A stretch of 12,355 nt of DNA, from the NCBI GenBank assembly GCA_031271375.1, contig JAISVU010000322.1, positions 1 to 12,355 on the forward strand. Reading direction: 5' to 3'. The position numbers and the translations under genes were made by a program. Each line of letters starts with the position of its first letter. The stretch's first letter is position 1. The notes beneath the pieces were generated by a model, which did not search any database, had not been told where the DNA came from, and saw only the letters and a program-made list of their open reading frames with translations. Source of the stretch: Clostridiales bacterium. GTDB lineage: Bacteria > Bacillota > Clostridia > Lachnospirales > WRAX01. This document shows positions 1-5,290 of the stretch, in pieces.

Positions 1-99
1 TTATTAAGTTAAAACAACAAAATATACCGATTTTGCCATAAATTTTTACTTTTGCCTATATATAATAAAAATTTGAAAAACCCTTGACAGTACAGCTCT
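1..99. other. AT-rich segment abutting the truncated helicase
   Basis: This stretch is much richer in A and T than what follows. It shows no homology to the helicase family that begins at about 100. The expected upstream residues of the helicase (the DEAH-like motif region that precedes NLFLVTKM) are absent, so the junction near 97-100 is a breakpoint. It may be the end of an insertion sequence or another rearrangement: an outward-facing TTGACA at 84-89, close to the junction, is the kind of site found in IS ends. No terminal inverted repeat or target duplication can be verified because the other end is outside the window. Confidence 0.35.
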
Positions 100-112
100 A
101 AGAATTTATTTT
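84..112 (+). promoter_or_regulatory. possible hybrid promoter across the breakpoint
   Basis: TTGACA at 84-89 is followed after 17 bases by TATTTT at 107-112 (4 of 6 matches to TATAAT). The -35 hexamer lies in the AT-rich segment and the -10 lies inside the first helicase-derived codons, so the promoter would have been created by the junction. It would transcribe the helicase remnant. The spacing is ideal but the -10 is mediocre, so this is a sequence-level suggestion only. Confidence 0.3.
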
Positions 113-2141
113 TGGTGACAAAAATGCACAATGTAGCGGGTTTGTCTACATCCGAGGCTCAAAAATCTTCTGATATGTTCCTCAAATGCCGCTATATGGA
201 TGAGCTTACAGGCGGAAAAGGCGTCATTTCGCTACAGGAACCCCCGTGACTAATTCAATGACAGAGTTATATACCGTCCAGCGTTATTTACAGTATGATT
301 CCTTAATTAACGCCAACCTCCAGCATTTCGATTCTTGGGCTTCTACCTTTGGCGATACCACAACATCGGTAGAACTAGCGCCGGAAGGTACAGGATACAG
401 GGCAAGGACGCGCTTTTCACAGTTTCAAAATCTGCCGGAACTGATGGGAATGTTCGGCGAGGTTGCAGACATTAAAACTGCCGACACGCTGGATTTGCCC
501 CGACCGAAAGCCAATTTTCACACGGTTGTTGTAAAACCCACGGAAATTCAAAAGGAGATGGTTAAGGAATTATCAAAACGCGCAAAGGATATACATGATA
601 AAAAAGTAGACTCAACAGTGGATAATATGCTGAAGGTCACGTCGGATGGTCGTAAAATCGGGCTTGATCAGCGTTTGATTAACCCGATGCTGCCCGACGA
701 CCCAGGCAGTAAGGTAAATGCCTGTATGGAAAATATCCACCGAATTTGGGAGGAAACAGCGGAAAACCGGCTTACCCAGCTTTGCTTTTGCGATTTTTCC
801 ACACCCAACAGCGACGGAAGATTCAATGTGTATGACGATATTAGGGATAAACTGATTGCAAAAGGCATACCTGAAAGCGAGCTGGCTTTTATACATGAAG
901 CCAATACGGAAGCCCAGAAGAAAGAGCTTTTCGCCAAGGTTCGGAGCGGTAATGTGCGCGTTTTGTTCGGTTCAACATTCAAGTGCGGGGCCGGGACCAA
1001 CGTCCAAGACCGGCTTGTGGCCTTGCATGACCTTGATTGCCCCTGGCGCCCCGCTGACCTGGAGCAAAGAGCCGGGAGAATAGTCCGGCAGGGTAACATG
1101 AATCCTGAAGTTGATATATTTAGGTACTGCACAGAATCGACTTTTGATTCATACCTCTTCCAAACTGTAGAGAAAAAACAGCAGTTTATATCACAAATAA
1201 TGACCTCAAAATCCCCTGTCCGCTCCTGTGAGGACGTAGACGAGCAGGCTCTCTCCTACGCCGAAATCAAGGCTTTGTGCGCCGGAAACCCTCTTATTAA
1301 GGAAAAGATGCAGCTTGACATTGATGTCGCTAAATTAAAACTGCTTCAGTCCGAACACAGAAACCAACAATACGGGCTGCAAGATAACCTGATGACGCAT
1401 TTCCCAAAGCAAATCGAAACTCATAAGGGATACATTGAGGGATTCAAAGCCGATATATCACGTCTGGAAACCAACACACACAAGACGGAGGAAGGCATAT
1501 CTCCGATGACAATAGGCGGCAAAACTTACACTGACCGCGGCGAAGCCGGGGCCGCGCTCTTGGAAGCCTGTAAATCCATCACCACCACGGAAGCGGCCAA
1601 AATTGGCAAATACCGAGGTTTTGATATACTCATTTCATTCAATACACTCCACCAGCGGTTTGACTGCGATTTAAAGGGCAGCATGACACACTCGGCGGAA
1701 CTCGGCACAGACAGCTTCGGCAATATAACCCGTATCAATAATGCTTTCGATAAAATCCCACAACGGCTCAGGTCGGTAGAGGCGAAGCTCCAGACCTTGA
1801 ACGAACAGGTTGTGAACGCCCAGGCCGAGCTTGAGAAACCTTTCCCGCTGGAAGCGGAGCTGTCCGAGAAATCGGCGCGGCTGGCGGAACTGGACGCCGA
1901 GTTGAATGTTGACGACAACGCCGGCACGGAAGAACGGGAAGGGGACGTGAAACTGCCGGAACACATGGCGGAAGCTGAGACATCGGCCGCGAAAACAGAT
2001 CCGTTCTATAATGCTCAGCCAGTGGAGGCAATTCCAAAGCATAAGCCTTCCCTTCTTGAATCCCTGGAAAGAGGCGCGGAGAAAAGCCGCGCCCTGTTCG
2101 GTGGCGTTACGGAAAAATCAAAACAAGAAGTAATCATCTGA
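100..2141 (+). pseudogene. truncated, frameshifted SNF2/DEAD-type helicase of a Tn1549-like conjugative element
   Basis: This is the C-terminal part of the very large helicase (often fused to an N6-adenine methylase domain) carried by Clostridia conjugative elements; full-length relatives run to roughly 2000 residues or more. Homology starts at about 100 with NLFLVTKM and continues through KSSDMFLKCRYMDE and TGGKGVI. It then needs a +1 shift to continue as ATGTPVTNSMTELYT. One T appears to be missing from the TTT run at 227-229, inside helicase motif III. The downstream frame is open from a GTG at 246 (631 residues). It holds GAGTNVQDRL (motif V), the motif VI stretch around QRAGRIVRQG (about 274-283 from that GTG), then a coiled-coil-rich C-terminus. 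Methylase and ATP-binding motifs I and II are lost, so ATPase activity is not expected. The frameshift could be a sequencing error, but the 5' truncation stands regardless. Confidence 0.9.
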
Positions 2142-2146
2142 TTCAA

Positions 2147-2186
2147 AAGCTGTGGCAAAATCTGAAATATGGTTTTGCTACAGCTT
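2147..2186 (+). terminator. 14-bp hairpin after the helicase remnant
   Basis: AAGCTGTGGCAAAA (2147-2160) pairs with TTTTGCTACAGCTT (2173-2186) over 14 positions with a single G-T wobble and a 12-base loop, six bases after the helicase stop. It is placed like a transcription terminator. However, the bases after the stem are AATTAAC rather than a T tract, so termination efficiency is doubtful unless the T-rich 3' arm suffices. Confidence 0.45.
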
Positions 2187-2267
2187 AATTAACAAGCTAA
2201 CTTTCCTGTAAACCTCCTTCTTGCTAATTTTTGAGTACATCATGAAATATTGCTGACAAAACTTCGA

Positions 2268-2296
2268 TAGACAAACACCGGTAGCCGTGATAAAAT
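2268..2296 (+). promoter_or_regulatory. promoter for the VOC-VanZ operon
   Basis: TAGACA (2268-2273, 5 of 6 matches) and TAAAAT (2291-2296, 5 of 6) are separated by 17 bases. A TG one base upstream of the -10 makes it an extended -10 element. It lies about 105 bases before the VOC start codon. The rest of the 2187-2401 gap contains no ORF that I can support. The AAGGAG before 2402 is a normal ribosome binding site. Confidence 0.5.
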
Positions 2297-2401
2297 ATCG
2301 CTAACTTTTAGAGTGAATCTATAAAATAGGAGTAGCGGTTAGTATTATCGCCGAATGCTACAAAGGCGGCAAATGACAAATTACATAGAAAAGGAGATTT
2401 T

Positions 2402-2845
2402 ATGCTGACACCGTACCTTATTTTTCATGGAGAATGTAAAGAAGCTTTAGATTTTTACAGGGAAGTTTTCCCTTGCGGAGAACCCAAAATAATGCCTTAT
2501 GGTGATTATATGCCGGAAGGCTCAAGGACGCCGACGGAACTGCTGCGCTCATGGATTATGCACGCTGAGATGACTATATGCGGAACTAATGTCTGGTTTG
2601 CTGACGAGGCCGACGCCGTTGACACAGGAAATAACGTCAGAATATCGGCAACCGTCGTAAGCGGCAAAGACGCGGAAGGGATTTTTGGTACGCTTTGCGT
2701 AGGCGGCAAAGTTACGCTACCGCCCACGGAAACATTCTACAGCGTGTTCCACTCCGCCGTGATAGATAAATTCGGCGTACATTGGAACATAGTCGCGGAA
2801 GAATCTCCTAATATTGGCATGAGGACAAACGGACCACATGACTAA
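2402..2845 (+). CDS. VOC (PhnB-like glyoxalase fold) family protein
   Basis: A 147-residue cytosolic protein of the PhnB/VOC type, which folds as paired beta-alpha-beta-beta-beta modules. Recognisable features are the N-terminal MLTPYLIFHGECKEALDFY block (residues 1-19), MPYGDYMP, the GGKVTLPPTETFY block and DKFGVHWNI near the C-terminus. Family members include metal-dependent lyases, fosfomycin- or bleomycin-resistance relatives and many proteins of unknown substrate; nothing here identifies the ligand. The start ATG follows AAGGAG at a normal distance. The last 8 bases overlap the VanZ gene, so the two are probably translationally coupled. With a VanZ-like protein behind it, it resembles cargo inserted into the element rather than an element core gene. 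Family assignment is firm; function is not. Confidence 0.88.
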   Translation: MLTPYLIFHGECKEALDFYREVFPCGEPKIMPYGDYMPEGSRTPTELLRSWIMHAEMTICGTNVWFADEADAVDTGNNVRISATVVSGKDAEGIFGTLCVGGKVTLPPTETFYSVFHSAVIDKFGVHWNIVAEESPNIGMRTNGPHD

Positions 2846-3329
2846 AAAGCACACCGCCTCGCGCCGTATTGTAATCGCCATGTTCGTTCTATATGTATTA
2901 GCAATGTTGTTTTTACTCGTAATTCCCAACAACTATCGCGGCCATAACGTGCTGGTTGGCGGTTTTACATGGGAGCGATGGCTGGCGTACATTACCCGCG
3001 CCTTCAATCTCGTACCGTTCAAAGGGCTTGCGGGTCAGATACGCTCTATCATTGCCGGAGAAGATACGGTCAGGAACATAGTATACATGGCTGGCAACTT
3101 AGGAGGCTTCGCACCTTTGGGATTCTTCTTGCCCGCGCTTTTCGCTAAAGGCCGTAAATTTAAGGCGTTTCTTCTAACGGTTTTGATAACCGTGATAGCA
3201 CTGGAACTTATGCAGTTAATAACGATGCGGGGTTCATTTGATATTGATGATGTCATATTGAACACCGGCGGAGTCTACTTGGGATTTTTGCTCTTTAGAA
3301 AAGCAAAAATCCCAAGTAGGCTCCAATAG
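2838..3329 (+). CDS. VanZ-family membrane protein
   Basis: A 163-residue integral membrane protein. Predicted membrane segments lie near residues 11-29, 81-99, 108-128 and 139-153. VanZ-family signatures are NLVPF (57-61), GN (86-87), PLG (93-95), E123/Q126 and FDIDDVILN (134-142). VanZ proteins are linked to low-level teicoplanin resistance in Tn1546, but most chromosomal homologues have no known role, and no vanHAX-type genes are present here. The ATG lies inside the end of the VOC gene (8-base overlap) with only a weak ribosome binding site, suggesting coupled translation. The last residues (AKIPSRLQ) look atypical: they are encoded by the inverted copy of the segment encoding GVYLGFLL, so the C-terminus may have been rebuilt by an inverted duplication. 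Confidence 0.88.
   Translation: MTKKHTASRRIVIAMFVLYVLAMLFLLVIPNNYRGHNVLVGGFTWERWLAYITRAFNLVPFKGLAGQIRSIIAGEDTVRNIVYMAGNLGGFAPLGFFLPALFAKGRKFKAFLLTVLITVIALELMQLITMRGSFDIDDVILNTGGVYLGFLLFRKAKIPSRLQ
2841..2886 (+). repeat. direct repeat copy 1 (5' end of VanZ gene)
   Basis: The 46 bases starting at codon 2 of the VanZ-family gene recur at 3342-3387 with about four differences. The exact core begins CTCGCGCCGTATTGTAATCG (from 2858) and continues to 2886. Confidence 0.85.
3270..3324. repeat. long inverted repeat forming the 3' end of the VanZ gene
   Basis: The left arm (3270-3292) and right arm (3302-3324) are 23 bases each with one mismatch (3274/3320) and a 9-base spacer. The inner 18 bases of each arm (CTACTTGGGATTTTTGCT at 3275-3292 and its exact complement at 3302-3319) match perfectly. 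The repeat lies entirely in the coding region and supplies the last codons of the VanZ-like gene. It could fold as a very stable mRNA hairpin protecting the 3' end. No T run follows, so it is not a classical terminator. Confidence 0.85.
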
Positions 3330-3341
3330 ATAGCGAGAGGA

Positions 3342-3387
3342 ACTAAAAAGAATACCTTCTCGCGCCGTATTGTAATCGCCATGTTCG
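3342..3387 (+). pseudogene. duplicated 5' fragment of a VanZ-like gene (direct repeat copy 2)
   Basis: Offset 501 bases from copy 1, this segment reads TKKNTFSRRIVIAMF in the matching frame. It then diverges (GGNAENARPEVLI, stop at 3428). The start codon is replaced by GGA and nothing resembling the rest of VanZ follows, so it is a gene fragment. It is probably what remains of a second VanZ-like gene or of a partial duplication. Confidence 0.7.
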
Positions 3388-3429
3388 GCGGCAACGCGGA
3401 AAATGCAAGACCGGAAGTATTGATTTGAC

Positions 3430-3477
3430 GAGGGGCTGTTGCCAGACCGATAAAGGTCGGCGGCAGCCTCTCTTTTT
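3430..3477 (+). terminator. rho-independent terminator
   Basis: A long GC-rich hairpin runs from GAGGGGCTG (from 3430) to CAGCCTCTC (to 3472). It has an inner stem of GACC/GGTC and G-T wobbles in between, and is followed directly by TTTTT at 3473-3477. It closes the VOC-VanZ transcription unit and separates it from the convergent XRE gene on the other strand. Confidence 0.8.
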
Positions 3478-3485
3478 CATACCGA

Positions 3486-3728
3486 CTAATTGTCAAAATC
3501 CAGCAGCTTATGCGCCGGAATTTGAAAAACGTCCGCCATAGCGAACAGGACTTTCAAAGACGGGGACATGGCCGGCGACTGTCTTTCTATCTGCGACATA
3601 TATTTAGGATTGATTTTCACCCGTTCCGCAAGCTGCGCCTGGGTTAAGCGGTTCAGTTTGCGGTAATAGGCTATGTTGAGTCCCAGCTTGATAAACCGCT
3701 CATCGCGGGGCTTCTGAGCTTCTGACAA
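3486..3728 (-). CDS. small XRE-family (Cro/CI-type HTH) regulator
   Basis: An 80-residue DNA-binding protein that is essentially a single XRE domain. The helix-turn-helix is LTQAQLAERVKINPKYMSQIER (residues 28-49), followed by the helical remainder ending in HKLLDFDN. I chose the TTG at 3726-3728 as start because GGGAGGG sits six bases before it. A GTG five codons upstream (3741-3743) also opens the frame but has no ribosome binding site. It is divergent from the XRE gene at 3850 across a palindromic intergenic region, a repressor-pair arrangement common in mobile elements. The target is presumably the shared intergenic region; this is inferred. Confidence 0.85.
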   Translation of the reverse strand: MSEAQKPRDERFIKLGLNIAYYRKLNRLTQAQLAERVKINPKYMSQIERQSPAMSPSLKVLFAMADVFQIPAHKLLDFDN

Positions 3729-3783
3729 ATTTATCCCTCCCACATAATTCTAAATGCTTGCGTACCCGCTGTAAACATGGTAT

Positions 3784-3789
3784 ATTATA
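3784..3789 (-). promoter_or_regulatory. -10 box of the leftward XRE gene
   Basis: The minus strand reads TATAAT here, about 55 bases before the TTG start. No good -35 is seen at 17-18 bases, and that position falls within the palindrome at 3793-3822. Repression or activation through the palindrome would therefore be plausible. Confidence 0.45.
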
Positions 3790-3792
3790 GAC

Positions 3793-3822
3793 TATTCTAT
3801 ATTATATACAGAATATAGAATA
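3793..3822. promoter_or_regulatory. palindromic operator between divergent XRE genes
   Basis: TATTCTATATT (3793-3803) and AATATAGAATA (3812-3822) are perfect 11-base inverted arms with an 8-base spacer. They lie in the 121-base divergent region and overlap where both promoters must sit. This is the expected form of a dimeric HTH-repressor operator. Which of the two XRE proteins binds cannot be read from the sequence. Confidence 0.65.
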
Positions 3823-3849
3823 TCACACCAAGAAACGAGGAGGATTGTT

Positions 3850-4287
3850 ATGACGAAGCAGCAAAGCACGGGGGTTGGAGCGCGTCTCAGGGAGGCGCGG
3901 CGCGCGCGAAACTTAACGGCGGTAAAGCTGGCGGAGGCTCTTGGCATTTCGATGTCATACATCGGCCTACTGGAGCGCGGAGAGCGGACGCCTAGCCTGT
4001 CTCTGGCAATGAAAATCTGCAAGCATTTAGGCGTTTCCTTTGACTACCTGATGTTTGGCAATTTTTCGGATAACAGCGGAGGCAAGACGGATATAACCGT
4101 AAGCGCCGATGAAATCAAGGAATTTTATCCTGATGAGGGATGGCTGAGCGCCGATAAGGAAACCGCTTTCGGCCTCGCTGTTGGCAACGCGATGAAGGTA
4201 TATCGCTTTGATGACGAAGCTCTGTCGTTTATCTACGCCGCGATAAACTATATCGCGTGGCGGGTTGAAACAAGCAAAATAGAATAA
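3850..4287 (+). CDS. XRE-family transcriptional regulator
   Basis: A 145-residue protein with an N-terminal Cro/CI-type HTH (residues about 10-70). The core is LTAVKLAEALGISMSYIGLLERGERTPS, followed by LAMKICKHLGVSFDYLMFG. A roughly 70-residue acidic C-terminal part of unknown role follows (ADEIKEFYPDEGW and an alpha-helical end). GAGGAGG lies seven bases upstream of the ATG. It is divergently transcribed from the smaller XRE gene and is likely the master repressor or copy regulator of the mobilization module that follows on the same strand. That role comes from position, not from any motif. Confidence 0.88.
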   Translation: MTKQQSTGVGARLREARRARNLTAVKLAEALGISMSYIGLLERGERTPSLSLAMKICKHLGVSFDYLMFGNFSDNSGGKTDITVSADEIKEFYPDEGWLSADKETAFGLAVGNAMKVYRFDDEALSFIYAAINYIAWRVETSKIE

Positions 4288-4353
4288 TTGGGCCTTGCGT
4301 TATATCTATTAAGCGCGCTATTATTGATGTGCGCTGACCTGGGAGGTGAACAC

Positions 4354-4446
4354 ATGACGCGTAAAGTCCATAAAGAAACGGCGTATCGCCTAGCAAAGCT
4401 CACGCCGCTTCTCGCAAACACGGACGCCAAAAGGCGCGCCGCGTAA
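4354..4446 (+). CDS. 30-residue basic peptide ORF
   Basis: ATG at 4354 is preceded by GGGAGGTGA at ideal spacing, one of the best ribosome binding sites in the window. The frame encodes a 30-residue peptide starting MTRKVHKETAYRLAKLTPLL and ending KRRAA. It is strongly basic with a likely amphipathic helix and no membrane segment. It lies between the XRE regulator and the 104-aa protein on the same strand. I do not recognise a family. It could be a genuine small protein, a leader peptide, or the decayed start of a longer gene. Confidence 0.5.
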   Translation: MTRKVHKETAYRLAKLTPLLANTDAKRRAA

Positions 4447-4510
4447 ATATAATAGCATATGCGGCGGCTCCTTTCAAGGCCCGTGAATCAATTTAGAAAG
4501 GGATGCCACT

Positions 4511-4825
4511 ATGGACAATTTACTCGAAAACCTGAGCGACTTCTTGAAGGAGTGCATTAACGACGCTTCAAGCTCCTTGTACTTGGATGAGCGTTACATT
4601 GAGAGCAGGGACAGGCGGGACGAACTGCTCCGGCAGCTTGAATCCGCAATAGGCCCGGAAAACACGGCGCTTCTTACGCGGTATACTGAAACGCTCACGG
4701 TTATTCACGGCATGGACAGTTACACAATCTTCCTGTGCGGCTTAACGCTGATAGGAAAGATTAAGCGGTTCTTTGAAGCCGCTACACCGGAGTATCGGGC
4801 GTTTATGGAAAAGTTTGTTTGCTGA
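4511..4825 (+). CDS. hypothetical protein of a mobile-element small-protein type (DUF6809-like)
   Basis: A 104-residue, probably helical, soluble protein with an acidic N-terminal half. It has a charged segment (ESRDRRDELLRQLESAIG), then a hydrophobic stretch (YTIFLCGLTLIGKIKRFFE) in the C-terminal third. The layout resembles small DUF6809-type proteins found beside mobC/relaxase genes in Clostridia elements: a short coiled-coil, then a xFxxGxxLG-like motif. The similarity is from memory and weak. Its ATG follows GAAAGGGATG, a moderate ribosome binding site. It belongs to the same-strand run leading into the mobilization genes. No enzymatic motif is visible. Confidence 0.7.
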   Translation: MDNLLENLSDFLKECINDASSSLYLDERYIESRDRRDELLRQLESAIGPENTALLTRYTETLTVIHGMDSYTIFLCGLTLIGKIKRFFEAATPEYRAFMEKFVC

Positions 4826-4829
4826 TTTT

Positions 4830-4916
4830 TATGCTATATGATCATTAGCGAGTCTATCAAGAATGGACAGGCATAACTGGGCTTGCCCATTCTTAATTTT
4901 TAAAAATGATAGCATA
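4830..4916 (+). other. candidate oriT region (inverted repeats and nic-like sequence)
   Basis: The gap between the 104-aa gene and mobC is organised as nested inverted repeats. The outer arms TATGCTAT (4830-4837) and ATAGCATA (4909-4916) enclose the hairpin at 4859-4894. The hairpin loop and its 3' arm contain CATAACTGGGC. As I recall it, the RSF1010/pIP501-type nick region is CATAAGTGCGC or similar; nine of eleven positions agree. In Tn1549-like elements oriT lies next to mobC and the relaxase. The resemblance was judged by eye and the nick site is not proven. Confidence 0.4.
4859..4901 (+). terminator. hairpin with T-rich tail before mobC; may be part of oriT
   Basis: AAGAATGGACAGGC (4859-4872) pairs with GCTTGCCCATTCTT (4881-4894) with 12 of 14 strict matches, one G-T wobble and one mismatch, around an 8-base loop. 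AATTTTT follows. It reads as an intrinsic terminator for the upstream gene but also sits where oriT is expected, so both readings are given. Confidence 0.5.
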
Positions 4917-4930
4917 TGGAGGATGGTAGT

Positions 4931-5272
4931 ATTCCAAACTTAAAAAGAAACATTTTGTTGAACTTCCGTGTATCAGAGCAAGAGCGGGACTTGATTTCAG
5001 AGAAAATGACGGCAGCTGGTATCAACAATAAGGAAGCATATCTGCGAAAGATGGTTCTCGACGGATACATCGTCCGTCTAGACATTTCGCCGGTAAAAGA
5101 AATGACGTGCCTGCTGTCCAACTCAACCAATAACCTAAATCAGATCGCCCGCCGTGCCAATGAAACCCGAAGCGTTTACGAGAGCGACATTCGGGATTTG
5201 CAGGCCAACTATGAGAAGCTGTGGGAGCAGGCCGCAGAGATTTTACAGGCATTGGCGGCAATCAAAAAATAA
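4931..5272 (+). CDS. mobC: MobC-type relaxosome accessory protein
   Basis: A 113-residue ribbon-helix-helix-type DNA-binding protein that assists the relaxase at oriT. The N-terminal block LKRNILLNFRVSEQERDLI is followed by KEAYLRKMVLDGYIVRLD and the MobC hallmark NNLNQIARRANET, then a helical C-terminus. Start choice is unusual. ATG at 4916 opens the frame but has no upstream ribosome binding site; its own codons contain GGAGG (4918-4922). Eight bases after that GGAGG comes ATT (4931-4933), followed by PNLKRN, which matches the way MobC proteins usually begin. I therefore favour ATT, with the ATG at 4916 (118 residues) as the alternative. The stop lies 18 bases before the relaxase start, so the two are co-transcribed. 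Confidence 0.88.
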   Translation: MPNLKRNILLNFRVSEQERDLISEKMTAAGINNKEAYLRKMVLDGYIVRLDISPVKEMTCLLSNSTNNLNQIARRANETRSVYESDIRDLQANYEKLWEQAAEILQALAAIKK

Positions 5273-5290
5273 CCGTAAGGAGGGCCATTT

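Noticed and set aside
668..1132. 154-residue open frame on the minus strand
   Set aside because: It overlaps the helicase remnant, which carries strong family homology on the plus strand.
2838..3329. Glycopeptide resistance cluster
   Set aside because: Only a VanZ-family protein is present; no vanR/S/H/A/X-type genes are seen, and the family is widespread without resistance.
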